Shown in pieces: positions 1-9,139 of a stretch of 64,000 nucleotides of DNA. The notes under the pieces were generated by a model, which made no database searches, was not told where the DNA came from, and worked only from the letters and a program-made list of their open reading frames with translations. The position numbers and the translations under genes are program-made. This stretch comes from Fidelibacterota bacterium. Lineage in GTDB: Bacteria > Marinisomatota > Marinisomatia > Marinisomatales > S15-B10. How positions within the stretch are numbered: position 1 is the stretch's first letter; every line of letters starts with the position of its first letter. The DNA is taken from contig PAYY01000024.1 in the NCBI GenBank assembly GCA_002715465.1, positions 60,703-124,702 of the forward strand. Direction: 5' to 3'.

Positions 1-546
1 TCCTTTATTCGTTATAAAACATTTAATCTATTAAAATCATCTAAAGAAATTAAAAGCCATATAAATTTAAGTACTAAAGATAAAACCTGGTTTTATCCCA
101 AAAATTCTCAATATCTTGGATTTAATGAATACTCTAAATTAATCATGAAAACAAAAATTGGAATTGTAAATACGATACCACATAGAATTTTTCCTTGGAA
201 AGTTTCAGAAATGATATCTTTAGGGACGCCGTTTGCTGTCGATGAAAAGCCAATTACGCAATTTCCTCCATTTATAAAATTGAATATTAATGAACATTAT
301 ATTGATATTTTCCCTGGGGTGTCTTCTTTTAACCATGATTTAAATGCCGACCCATTTTCTATAAATTCTTATTCTTCTCTTTTAAAAACATATGATAACG
401 AACTATTCAAAAACCTATTTATTAAATTTCTTAATAAAATAAAAAATCCTGAACTAATTAAATATTTAACTAAAAATATTATGTCTTTTAGAGACAATAT
501 TCTTTTAAATCGCGAATTATTTTTTGATTATATAATAAGTGCTTAA
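1..546 (+). CDS. C-terminal part of a probable glycosyltransferase (cut by window edge)
   Basis: The frame is open from base 1 to the TAA at 544-546, so the 5' end lies outside the window; the first ATG (145) is internal. The visible part is about 181 residues. A segment reading PWKVSEMISLGTPFAV resembles the GT-B motif in which a Pro/Lys precedes a Glu and a 'GxP' loop that contacts the sugar nucleotide. The tail is Lys/Asn-rich and helical. The next gene, a GT4 enzyme, starts at the very next base, so they are cotranscribed. The assignment rests on this one motif and on the neighbourhood; family GT4 or an exostosin-like family are both possible. Confidence 0.55.
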   Translation, partial: SFIRYKTFNLLKSSKEIKSHINLSTKDKTWFYPKNSQYLGFNEYSKLIMKTKIGIVNTIPHRIFPWKVSEMISLGTPFAVDEKPITQFPPFIKLNINEHYIDIFPGVSSFNHDLNADPFSINSYSSLLKTYDNELFKNLFIKFLNKIKNPELIKYLTKNIMSFRDNILLNRELFFDYIISA

Positions 547-1647
547 ATGAAATCATTGACTTTATCATTATTTTTTTCAAAGGGTATGTCCTTAAAATCA
601 TGGGACAAAATAGGTATGTTTGAACGAGAAGTTGCATTATATAAAAAATTGCAAGATCATAAAGTACAAATCAATTTTATTACTTATGGAGATTCGTCTG
701 AAAGTGATTATTCTAAGGTTTTACCTGGGATTAATATTTTGTCAAATAATTTCAATCTTCCTAATTATATATATGAAAAATTTCTTCATCGAATTCACAA
801 GAAGATTTTAATGGATTCTCATATAATTAAAACTAATCAAATGAAAGGGGCAAATATAGCCTTACGATCATCTCTATGCTGGAATAAACCTTTAATTGCC
901 CGTTTTGGTTATATGTGGTCAGAGTTTGCAAAACAAAATGGAGAAAATTCTTTTAAAAAAATTGAAGTGTACGAAAACAAAGTTATTAATTCTTCAAAAC
1001 GAGTTGTTGTAACTACCAATAAGATGAAAAACAATATAATTAATCGTATTCCAAAGGCTGCGAATAAAACTTTAGTTATTCCTAATTATGTTGAGGTTGA
1101 TAGATTCACTCCTAATTTTAATAGACAAAAAGAATTTGATCTTCTTTATGTGGGAAGGCTTAACAAACAAAAAAATATTCAATCTCTTATATCAGCAGTT
1201 AAATCTACACAAATCAAAACGATGATAATTGGAAACGGTCCACAAAAAAAATTAGTTCAAGAGGCTATAGGAATTTCAAATGGCAAAATTACATGGGTAG
1301 AAAAAATTTCTAATAGTGAACTTCCTGAAATTATGAATAATTCATCTATTTTTATTTTACCATCATTTTATGAAGGTCATCCAAAAACACTTATTGAAGC
1401 TATGGCTTGTGGTATGCCTGTTATTGGGGCTAATTCTCCAGGTATTAGGGAAATAATAGAAGACGGTAAAAATGGAATTTTATGTAATACTGAATCAGAA
1501 AGTATACAAAAATCTATTAATAGTCTTTTATCTAATCCTGAACTTACTCAAAAAATTGGCAATAATGCCCGTGAGTTTGTTTTGAATAATTTTTCTCTAG
1601 ATAATATTATTAATATGGAAGTTGATCTTTATCGAGATTTGATATAA
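547..1647 (+). CDS. GT4 family glycosyltransferase
   Basis: A 366-aa GT-B fold enzyme expected to transfer a sugar from a nucleotide donor to a lipid-linked glycan at the cytoplasmic face of the membrane. The C-terminal Glycos_transf_1 domain is clear: a LLYVGRLNKQKN strand at about residues 198-210, then EGHPKTLIEAMACGMPVIG at about 275-294, which carries the E-x7-E type nucleotide-sugar contact, followed by PGIREIIEDGKNG. The ATG directly follows the upstream stop codon with no spacer, indicating translational coupling. Sugar specificity cannot be read from sequence. The family is certain; the acceptor is unknown. Confidence 0.9.
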   Translation: MKSLTLSLFFSKGMSLKSWDKIGMFEREVALYKKLQDHKVQINFITYGDSSESDYSKVLPGINILSNNFNLPNYIYEKFLHRIHKKILMDSHIIKTNQMKGANIALRSSLCWNKPLIARFGYMWSEFAKQNGENSFKKIEVYENKVINSSKRVVVTTNKMKNNIINRIPKAANKTLVIPNYVEVDRFTPNFNRQKEFDLLYVGRLNKQKNIQSLISAVKSTQIKTMIIGNGPQKKLVQEAIGISNGKITWVEKISNSELPEIMNNSSIFILPSFYEGHPKTLIEAMACGMPVIGANSPGIREIIEDGKNGILCNTESESIQKSINSLLSNPELTQKIGNNAREFVLNNFSLDNIINMEVDLYRDLI

Positions 1648-1667
1648 ATATTGGAGTTATAGCAATC

Positions 1668-2498
1668 ATGTCAACATTAAATGATATTTTAAATAAAATT
1701 AAAAAATCTGTTATCAATCCAAATGAAAATTCTTTTCATAATTATCCATTTGGAAAAAAACCTTCTGCTGACCGTAAAACTTATCTTTCCATATGGGAAG
1801 TAGCTAAATCAAAAGAATACTTAGTTGTTGATGATTTTGAAAAAGAAACTGGTTTTTCTATTGAAAAGGAATGGTTCAATAAATTAGCACTTATTACTCA
1901 AGTAGTTAAAAAAAAATCAGAAATATGTTATCAACATGGTAGACTCCTTTATTCTGTATTAAGTCAAAATTTTCAAAATCATAGATCTAATTCAATAAAT
2001 ATTTTGGAATCTGGTACAGCAAGAGGATTTTCAGCATTATGTATGGCGAAAGCCTTAGAAGATAATAATCAATCTGGGAAGATTGTTACTATAGATCCTT
2101 TGCCAAATAATGTTTCAATGTTTTGGAATTGCATTTCTGATTTAGATGGAGAGAAGTCGAGAGCAAAACTACTTGAAAAATATTCAAAACTTATTGAAAA
2201 ATATATATGGTTTATAGAAGGTAAGTCAGATCAAATCTTAAATAGACTAGAGCTTAACCGTGTACATTTTGGATTCTTAGATGGTTCGCATAATTATGAT
2301 GATGTCAATTTTGAGATTAAATATTTAATTCCCCGTCAGAAGAAAGGGGATATGATTTTTTTTGATGACTTTCACGAAACTCTTTATCCAGGTATAGTTA
2401 AAGCTGTAAAAGAACTTGAATCTAGTGGAAAATATCGTTTAAAAATTATTAGAGTAAATGCTCAGCGTAGTTATGCTATAGGAGAAAAACAAATTTGA
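1668..2498 (+). CDS. Class I SAM-dependent methyltransferase (Methyltransf_24-like)
   Basis: A 276-aa protein with a Rossmann methyltransferase core. Residues about 112-122 (LESGTARGFSA) form motif I, VTIDPLP at about 140 the acidic end of strand 2, LDGSHNYDD at about 204 and MIFFDDFH at about 230 the later strands. This pattern (a D-G-x-H-x-Y-x-x-V following a G-x-A/S-x-G loop) is typical of Methyltransf_24 enzymes found in polysaccharide loci, where they O-methylate sugars or aglycones. A GGAG lies about 12 bases before the ATG. The stop overlaps the next start by 4 bases (TTGA). The role is inferred from context. Confidence 0.8.
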   Translation: MSTLNDILNKIKKSVINPNENSFHNYPFGKKPSADRKTYLSIWEVAKSKEYLVVDDFEKETGFSIEKEWFNKLALITQVVKKKSEICYQHGRLLYSVLSQNFQNHRSNSINILESGTARGFSALCMAKALEDNNQSGKIVTIDPLPNNVSMFWNCISDLDGEKSRAKLLEKYSKLIEKYIWFIEGKSDQILNRLELNRVHFGFLDGSHNYDDVNFEIKYLIPRQKKGDMIFFDDFHETLYPGIVKAVKELESSGKYRLKIIRVNAQRSYAIGEKQI

Positions 2499-3466
2499 AA
2501 ACAATTTTATTAACTGGTGTTGCAGGTTTTGTAGGGCAAAAGACAGCCCAATTTCTTTTACGTGACGGATTCCAAGTAGTTGGCATAGACAATCTTAATA
2601 ATTACTATGATGTAAATCTTAAGGAATATCGATTATCTCAATTGAATAGTGTTAATGGTTTTGATTTCTATAATATAGATATAGAAGATGTAAAAGATCT
2701 TAATTCCATTATGAAAGATTATAAATTCGAAGCAATAATTAATTTAGCAGCTAGAGCTGGTGTTCGTTATAGTTTAGAGAATCCTAATATTTATGTTTCT
2801 ACAAATATTCAGGGATCTTTGAATCTTTTAGAGCTTTCAAAAAAATTTAAGATAGAAAAATTTGTTCTTGCATCAACATCATCAGTTTATGCGGGTGAAA
2901 AAATGCCATTCAAGGAAAATTTACCAGTGAATAATCCTATTTCTCCTTATGCGGCAACAAAAAAAGGAGCAGAGTTGATGGCCTATTCATTTCATTCAGT
3001 TTATGGAATAGATATTTCTATTGTTCGGTATTTCACAGTTTATGGACCAGCTGGTAGGCCAGACATGAGTATTTTTAGATTTATAAAATGGATCGATGAA
3101 GGTTCAAAAATAAAAATATATGGGGACGGAACACAGTCAAGAGACTTTACATATATTGATGATATTGCTGAAGGAACAATAAAGGCTTTAAAAAAGGTGG
3201 GCTTTGAAATAATAAATTTGGGAGGAGGGAAAAATCCTGTATCATTATTAACAATAATAAAAATGATAGAAAAACGGATGAATAAAAAGGCAAAGTTTGA
3301 ATACAATAATTTTCCAAAAACCGACATTCAGGAAACATGGGCAGATATTTATAAAGCAAAAAAATTAATTAATTGGAAACCTAAAATAAAGTTAGAAGAA
3401 GGTATCAATAGAACTATTGATTGGTATTTAGAGAACAAAAGATTGGTTCAAAAAATAAAAATATAA
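2495..3466 (+). CDS. NAD-dependent sugar epimerase, UDP-glucuronate 4-epimerase-like
   Basis: An extended short-chain dehydrogenase of 323 aa. The N-terminal TGVAGFVGQ (residues 6-14) is the GxxGxxG dinucleotide-binding loop, ASTSSVY (about 127) holds the catalytic Ser, and YAATK (about 151) is the YxxxK pair. The segment VRYFTVYGPAGRPDMS is characteristic of UDP-glucuronate/UDP-galacturonate 4-epimerases (CapI/LspL type) rather than ordinary GalE. It probably supplies UDP-GalA for the capsule or O-antigen. The start is TTG at 2495, in a TTGA overlap with the upstream methyltransferase stop. Confidence 0.82.
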   Translation: MKTILLTGVAGFVGQKTAQFLLRDGFQVVGIDNLNNYYDVNLKEYRLSQLNSVNGFDFYNIDIEDVKDLNSIMKDYKFEAIINLAARAGVRYSLENPNIYVSTNIQGSLNLLELSKKFKIEKFVLASTSSVYAGEKMPFKENLPVNNPISPYAATKKGAELMAYSFHSVYGIDISIVRYFTVYGPAGRPDMSIFRFIKWIDEGSKIKIYGDGTQSRDFTYIDDIAEGTIKALKKVGFEIINLGGGKNPVSLLTIIKMIEKRMNKKAKFEYNNFPKTDIQETWADIYKAKKLINWKPKIKLEEGINRTIDWYLENKRLVQKIKI

Positions 3467-3468
3467 TT

Positions 3469-4497
3469 TTGTCTAATCCAGTGATAACGGTGCTTATGTC
3501 AGTTTATAACGGCGAGAGATATATACAAGAATCAATTGAGAGTATACTTACCCAAACTTATGAAAACTTCGAGTTTATAATTATTGATGATGGTTCAAAA
3601 GATAAAACAAAAGAATTAATTAGATCTTATGATGATAAAAGAATAAAATTTTTTGCTAATAAAAAAAATATAGGATTAACGAAATCATTAAATATTGGAC
3701 TGAAGTTTTCTAAAGGAAAATATATTGCACGAATGGATGCGGATGATATAAGTCTTCCAGATAGATTAGAAAAACAAGTGAATTACATGAATATAAATAA
3801 AGATATAGATATTTGTGGATCATGGGCGAAAACTATTGGTGAAAATTTTGGTGAGATTAGAAAATATCCAGTTAATCATGATGAAATAAAATGCAATCTT
3901 TTATTTAATAATATTATGTGCCATTCTTCTGTTATGATGAGAGAAAAAATCTTTTCAGATGGAAAAGTAAAATATGATCCATCAATATTATATGCACAAG
4001 ATTTCGAATTTTTTGCAAGGCTAATCAATACTTATATATTTGCCAATATTCCAGAAGTATTAATTCATTATAGAATTCATGAAAATCAAATTGCTGAAAA
4101 AAAAAAGAAAGAGCAAAGTTTAATAGCAAATACAATAATAACTAGACAACTAAATAAAATTAATATAAAACCAACAAATAAAGAATTGAGTCTGCATAGG
4201 AATATTATTGAATTAAGAAAAGAAGAATCAAAAAAATTAATTTTAGAAACAGAAGGATGGTTGTTGAAAGTTATTGATGGGAATGATAGAACCAATTATT
4301 ATGATAGGAAAAAAATAAGAATTTTTATAAATAAAATTTGGTTAAAACTATGTAATGGGTATGCAGGTTTAGGAATATGGATTTTGAAAACATATTATTT
4401 TTCAAAATTAAATACTTACATATTAAATGATTATCGGTTTGTTAAGTTTATAATTAAATCAATAATAAAATGGAAAAGACTTAAGAAAATTATATAA
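3469..4497 (+). CDS. GT2 family glycosyltransferase
   Basis: A 342-aa GT-A fold inverting glycosyltransferase. The sequence ITVLMSVYNGERYIQESIES near the N-terminus, IIIDDGSKDKT (about 36-46) and the metal-binding MDADD (about 88-92) are the standard GT2 signature. The C-terminal 100 residues are basic and helical. The frame is open further upstream (to 3421), but those codons overlap the epimerase gene and would add a non-family tail; TTG at 3469, 2 bases after the epimerase stop, puts the first beta strand at the N-terminus. GTG at 3481 is an alternative. No strong ribosome site is visible. Confidence 0.87.
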   Translation: MSNPVITVLMSVYNGERYIQESIESILTQTYENFEFIIIDDGSKDKTKELIRSYDDKRIKFFANKKNIGLTKSLNIGLKFSKGKYIARMDADDISLPDRLEKQVNYMNINKDIDICGSWAKTIGENFGEIRKYPVNHDEIKCNLLFNNIMCHSSVMMREKIFSDGKVKYDPSILYAQDFEFFARLINTYIFANIPEVLIHYRIHENQIAEKKKKEQSLIANTIITRQLNKINIKPTNKELSLHRNIIELRKEESKKLILETEGWLLKVIDGNDRTNYYDRKKIRIFINKIWLKLCNGYAGLGIWILKTYYFSKLNTYILNDYRFVKFIIKSIIKWKRLKKII

Positions 4498-4501
4498 AAT
4501 A

Positions 4502-6961
4502 ATGAAAATTTTATTAGCATGTGAAGATTTTAGAATTGGTGGAGCTCAAATATTCACATTAAACATTGGTAAAGAATTAGAAAAAACAAATAATATATAT
4601 TTATATAGTCATTATCAGGAATATATAGATTGGGATTTGGTGAATTATCATTTTCCTGATGCGAAAATTATATACCCTAAAATTCATTTCAATAAAACTA
4701 TAAAAAAGATTGATAGACTTCTATATAAATTAAAAATAGATTTTTCAATTCGTGAAAAATTTGTAGAAAAGAATATTAAGATGATAATGAGAAAGCATAA
4801 TTTTGATATTATTCATAGTAATATGTTTAAATCAGATTATATTTTTTCTAAAGCATTAAAAAATTTCAAAGTTCCAATAATAATTACTATGCATGGAAAT
4901 TATGAAACATTTATGGAAAATATTGAAAATTTTAATGGAGAATTAATATGGAATTATTTTAAAAAAGTTCAATTAATTGTAAAAAGAATTAATGGAATAT
5001 CAATTTTATCAAATAAAAATCTAGATATTTTTAAAAAAAGTGAGATTAAAGTCTTATTTAAAAAAGCAAAAATTCCAACAAGGAAAATTTATAATGGATT
5101 TGCTATAAAAAGACCAAGCAATGAATTTCAATTGCGATCAAGTTTATGTATAAAGAGTGATGATTTAGTTTATGGTATGGTTGGAAGAGGAATTCCTGAA
5201 AAAGGTTGGGAGATTGCAATAAAAGCTTTTTTAGAAATGAATTTAGATAAGCAAGCACATTTAGTACTAATTGGATGGAGTAAGTATTTAAATGAATTAA
5301 AAACAAAATATAATAAAAACAATAACATCCATTTTTTAGGTTATAAGAGGAATACTATAGAATGGATCAATACTTTTGATATTGGACTTTTGCCTACAAC
5401 ATATGGTGAAAGCTTGCCAACAGTAATTATTGAATATTTATCTTGTGGAATTCCAGTTATTAGTACTGATATTGGTGAGATAAAATCAATGATTACCTGG
5501 AAAGATAAAATTGCTGGGGAAATTATTAGTATAAATAGAGGTGAAGTATCAAAAAATGAATTAATTAATAGTATGAAACAATTACCAAAAAAATTAAAAA
5601 AAGATTATGAAATGAAAAAAATTATAAAAAATGCGTATAATAATTTTTCTATAAAGAATTGTACACAATCATATAATGATTTTTATTCTGAAATATTAAT
5701 TAATAATAAGAATAATTTTATTATTGAAAGAGAATATAAAAAGAAAAGAATTTTATTGATTCTTCCACAATTTGGTGAAGGAGGAGCAGAGAGATCTATT
5801 TCAAAATTAAGTAATATTCTTAGCAATAATAATGATGTATTTTTATTGGTAAATAATCTTTCAGTTAAATCTATATATAATAATTCAGGTAAAATAATTA
5901 GTTTAAATATTCCAATTTCTAAAAATGTTTTCCATAAAATTTTACTATGGTCTTATAAAATATATAAAGTTAAAAAAATAAAAAAAGAAGAAAAAATTCA
6001 AATCTCTATTAGTTTTCTTGAAGGATCTAATTATTTGAATGTGTTAAGTCGATATAAAGAAAAGGTTTTTGTTACAATTAGAGGTTCATTATACAATGAT
6101 CAAACTATTTCTGGCATTAAAGGTCTATTAAGAAAAAAGGTTTTAATCCCTAGTCTTTTTAATAGAAGTGATCTTATTGTAACAGTTACCAATCAATTAA
6201 AACAAGAAATGGAAAAATATTTTAGATCAAATAAAAATAGAATCATTTCTATACCAAATTTTTATAATATTAATAAAATAATGGATCAATCCAATAAAAC
6301 AATTAAAAATCCATTAAATAAAATATTTGATAAACCTGTGATAATAGCTGCTGGTCGTTTACATCCACAAAAAAATTATTCTAATCTAATAAAAGTTTTT
6401 AGTAAAGTTAAAAGTCATAATAATATTAGATTGCTAATTTTAGGAGATGGATATTTAAAAAATAAATTGATTAAAGACTCAGAAAATCTAGGGCTTAAAA
6501 CATGTAATTTTATTCAAAATGGTTATGATAGAAACAGTGACATCTTTTTTTTAGGTTATCATCGTAACCCGTTTGCATTTATGGCCCGTTCAGAATTATT
6601 TCTTTTAACGTCAAATTGGGAAGGTTTTCCTAATGTGCTTGCTGAGGCTATGATAAGTGGTGTTCCTGTTATTTCTGCTGACTGCCCTACTGGCCCCCGA
6701 GAAATCCTTTCTCCAAACTCTATTAATAATGGTATTAATCAAACTCTTAAACCTGAATATGCTAAATATGGAATTTTATTGCCGATGTTGTCGAATGATT
6801 TATTGGAATTAAAAATTAAAATTTGGTCTGAAACTATCATAAAAATGTTATCAGATAAAAAATTAAGAAATGAATATTCTAAAATGGGCAAAAATCGTAT
6901 GATTGAATTTGATCAAAATAAAATTTATAAAAGATGGGAAAATCTAATTGGTAATGTATAA
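4502..6961 (+). CDS. Two-domain GT4-GT4 fusion glycosyltransferase
   Basis: At 819 aa this is about twice the usual GT4 length. Residues 1 to about 400 form one complete GT-B enzyme: N-terminal FRIGGAQIFTLNIG, then GYGxxG-like GMVGRGIPEKGW and GESLPTVIIEYLSCGIPVI. A second complete enzyme starts at about 414 with RILLILPQFGEGGAERSIS, followed by AAGRLHPQKNYSNLI, and EGFPNVLAEAMISGVPVIS with CPTGPREIL. The second half resembles PglH/PglJ-type GalNAc transferases in that GPREIL signature (family knowledge). No stop or frameshift separates the halves, so two sugar transfers may be made by one polypeptide. Base composition shifts toward GC in the last 450 bases. Confidence 0.88.
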   Translation: MKILLACEDFRIGGAQIFTLNIGKELEKTNNIYLYSHYQEYIDWDLVNYHFPDAKIIYPKIHFNKTIKKIDRLLYKLKIDFSIREKFVEKNIKMIMRKHNFDIIHSNMFKSDYIFSKALKNFKVPIIITMHGNYETFMENIENFNGELIWNYFKKVQLIVKRINGISILSNKNLDIFKKSEIKVLFKKAKIPTRKIYNGFAIKRPSNEFQLRSSLCIKSDDLVYGMVGRGIPEKGWEIAIKAFLEMNLDKQAHLVLIGWSKYLNELKTKYNKNNNIHFLGYKRNTIEWINTFDIGLLPTTYGESLPTVIIEYLSCGIPVISTDIGEIKSMITWKDKIAGEIISINRGEVSKNELINSMKQLPKKLKKDYEMKKIIKNAYNNFSIKNCTQSYNDFYSEILINNKNNFIIEREYKKKRILLILPQFGEGGAERSISKLSNILSNNNDVFLLVNNLSVKSIYNNSGKIISLNIPISKNVFHKILLWSYKIYKVKKIKKEEKIQISISFLEGSNYLNVLSRYKEKVFVTIRGSLYNDQTISGIKGLLRKKVLIPSLFNRSDLIVTVTNQLKQEMEKYFRSNKNRIISIPNFYNINKIMDQSNKTIKNPLNKIFDKPVIIAAGRLHPQKNYSNLIKVFSKVKSHNNIRLLILGDGYLKNKLIKDSENLGLKTCNFIQNGYDRNSDIFFLGYHRNPFAFMARSELFLLTSNWEGFPNVLAEAMISGVPVISADCPTGPREILSPNSINNGINQTLKPEYAKYGILLPMLSNDLLELKIKIWSETIIKMLSDKKLRNEYSKMGKNRMIEFDQNKIYKRWENLIGNV

Positions 6962-7010
6962 AGAGTATTCAAAATAATAGATCCATTAATAAAAATTAGA
7001 GGTTAAAAAA

Positions 7011-7973
7011 ATGGCAATTTTAGTTACAGGGGGTGCGGGCTTTATTGGTAGTCACTTATGTGATTCTTTAATCAAAAAAAACAAAAAAGTTATAGCATTT
7101 GATGATCTAAGTACTGGTTCAATGGATAATATTTCACAATTAATCAAAGAACCTGATTTTCAATTTATTAAAGGTTCAATTTGTGACTATAATGAAATTA
7201 ATGAGATAATTATAGAGTGTGATATGATTTATCACTTGGGTGCATCAGTTGGTGTCAAACTAGTTGTTGATAAACCTCTTGAATCATTGGAGAATAATGT
7301 TGTGGGAACAGAGAATGTTTTAAAATCTGCCTTAAAAGGAAATAAAAAAGTCCTTATTACTTCAAGTTCGGAGGTTTACGGAAAAAATAATAATGTTCCA
7401 TTTAGTGAAGATAATGATAGAGTTTTTGGATCAGTATTTAGTAATAGATGGGGATATGCATTATCAAAATCAATGGACGAATTTTTAGCAATTAATTATT
7501 ATACTGAAAAAAACTTAGAAACAGTTGTTGTTAGATTATTTAATACTGTAGGACCTAGACAAACTGGTGAATATGGTATGGTAATACCTAGGTTGGTAAA
7601 ACAAGCTTTAAATAATAATGATTTAACAATATATGGTACGGGTAAGCAAAGTAGGTGTTTTACACATGTTAATGATGTTGTATCTGGATTAATTAATTTA
7701 ATGGAATCAAATAAATCATCAGGACAGGTTTTTAATATTGGTTCTAATGATGAAATAACGATTATTGATTTAGCGAATAAAATAAAAATGTTAACTAATA
7801 GTAATTCAAAAATAAGATTTTTGAATTATAACGAGGTTTATGGGAAAAATTTTGAAGACATGCAAAGAAGATTGCCTAATATTTCTAAAATATCAAATTT
7901 AATTAATTTTAAACCACAGAAAAATATAGATAAAATTATTATGGATGTTAGAGATTATATTATAAGTAAATAG
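7011..7973 (+). CDS. NAD-dependent epimerase/dehydratase
   Basis: A 320-aa extended SDR. GGAGFIGSH (residues 6-14) binds NAD, SSEVYG (about 121) carries the catalytic Ser/Thr position, and YALSK (about 149) is the YxxxK dyad. VRLFNTVGPRQTGEYG and a conserved RCFTHVNDV segment match the nucleotide-sugar epimerase and decarboxylase group (GalE, UDP-xylose synthase, dTDP-glucose dehydratase relatives). Specificity is not decidable; 4-epimerisation or decarboxylation of a UDP-sugar is likely. An AGAGG precedes the ATG by 9 bases, so this gene has its own good ribosome site, unlike most of its neighbours. Confidence 0.82.
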   Translation: MAILVTGGAGFIGSHLCDSLIKKNKKVIAFDDLSTGSMDNISQLIKEPDFQFIKGSICDYNEINEIIIECDMIYHLGASVGVKLVVDKPLESLENNVVGTENVLKSALKGNKKVLITSSSEVYGKNNNVPFSEDNDRVFGSVFSNRWGYALSKSMDEFLAINYYTEKNLETVVVRLFNTVGPRQTGEYGMVIPRLVKQALNNNDLTIYGTGKQSRCFTHVNDVVSGLINLMESNKSSGQVFNIGSNDEITIIDLANKIKMLTNSNSKIRFLNYNEVYGKNFEDMQRRLPNISKISNLINFKPQKNIDKIIMDVRDYIISK

Positions 7974-9109
7974 TCATTACAAGATTATTAAATAAAAAAA
8001 CTATCCTCATTATAGATAATTCGATAGCACAAACTGGTGCATTATTATCAATTTTATCAACTTCAAAAAATTTGGCAAAAATGTATAGATTTATTTTTAT
8101 TCTTCCAGTTAATAGTAGTGCAATTTCATATGTGCAATCTTCAGGATTTAAGGTTATAGAATTACCTTTGTTAGAATTAAGTAGGAGGCCACTTCAAAAT
8201 TTAATTTATTTTCCAATGTTAATTTATAATTCAGTAAAGTTAATTGTAATTGCAATTAAATATGAAGTGAAAGTAATACATATTAATGATTTTTATAATA
8301 TGCTTGGTTTAATACTCCATCTAATTTTCCCTAAGATTAAATTAATTACACACATAAGAATTTTGCCCAATAGATACCCTAGATTATTAAAAAAGTTTTG
8401 GCTGTGGGTGGCCGAGAACTTATCTAATAATTTTATATGTATGTCATATGCAATAAAAAAAGAATTGAGTTCAAATACAAAATGTGAAGTTATTTATGAT
8501 ATGCCATTAGATAATGAAAAATATCCGGCTCCAAAATTTTTAAAATTAAACAATAAATCAAATATTGATTTATTGTATTTAAGTAACTATATAAATGGTA
8601 AAGGACAAAATTACGCAATAGAAGCATTTGCAAAAGCTCATAGAATTAACAGTACCATCAAATTAACTTTTGTTGGTGGAGATATGGGTTTAATGAAAAA
8701 TAAAGTGTATAAAAATAGCTTAATTGAATTATCTAAAAGATTGAATATAGAAGAATATGTTTCATTTAATTCATTTGAAGAAGACATAGAAAGACTAATA
8801 AAAAATTATGATATAGTTTTAAATTTTTCTGAATCGGAGTCCTTTTCTATGACTTGCTTGGAGGCACTTTACTATGGGATTCCACTAATTGCGACCGATT
8901 GTGGGGGACCTTCTGAATTGTTTCAACACCTTCGGTCTGGATATCTTGTAGGAAATAAAAATATTGATGAAATGGTTGAAGGAATTTTGTATTTATCATC
9001 GAGCGAAATAATTCGTAGTGAATTCTCAATCAATTCTCGAAAATATGTTCGCAAAAAGTTTAGATTAAGCGACACAATATTAAAATTCAAAGAATTATAT
9101 GCTAATTAA
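7970..9109 (+). CDS. GT4 family glycosyltransferase, probable AUA start
   Basis: Starting at the first standard codon (TTG, 8072) would remove the first beta strand. The same frame is open back to 7970 and encodes KKTILIIDNSIAQTGA, a typical GT-B N-terminus, so the true protein is about 379 aa. No ATG, GTG, TTG or CTG exists in that extension. The only overlap-type start is ATA at 7970-7972, sharing the 4-base ATAG with the epimerase stop; ATT at 7976 is an alternative. The C-terminal domain shows SNYINGKGQ, SESESFSMTCLEALYYGIPL and ATDCGGPSE. Family certain, start inferred. Confidence 0.8.
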   Translation: MVITRLLNKKTILIIDNSIAQTGALLSILSTSKNLAKMYRFIFILPVNSSAISYVQSSGFKVIELPLLELSRRPLQNLIYFPMLIYNSVKLIVIAIKYEVKVIHINDFYNMLGLILHLIFPKIKLITHIRILPNRYPRLLKKFWLWVAENLSNNFICMSYAIKKELSSNTKCEVIYDMPLDNEKYPAPKFLKLNNKSNIDLLYLSNYINGKGQNYAIEAFAKAHRINSTIKLTFVGGDMGLMKNKVYKNSLIELSKRLNIEEYVSFNSFEEDIERLIKNYDIVLNFSESESFSMTCLEALYYGIPLIATDCGGPSELFQHLRSGYLVGNKNIDEMVEGILYLSSSEIIRSEFSINSRKYVRKKFRLSDTILKFKELYAN

Positions 9110-9139
9110 AGAGTTATATATTCAAATTAATATAAATTT

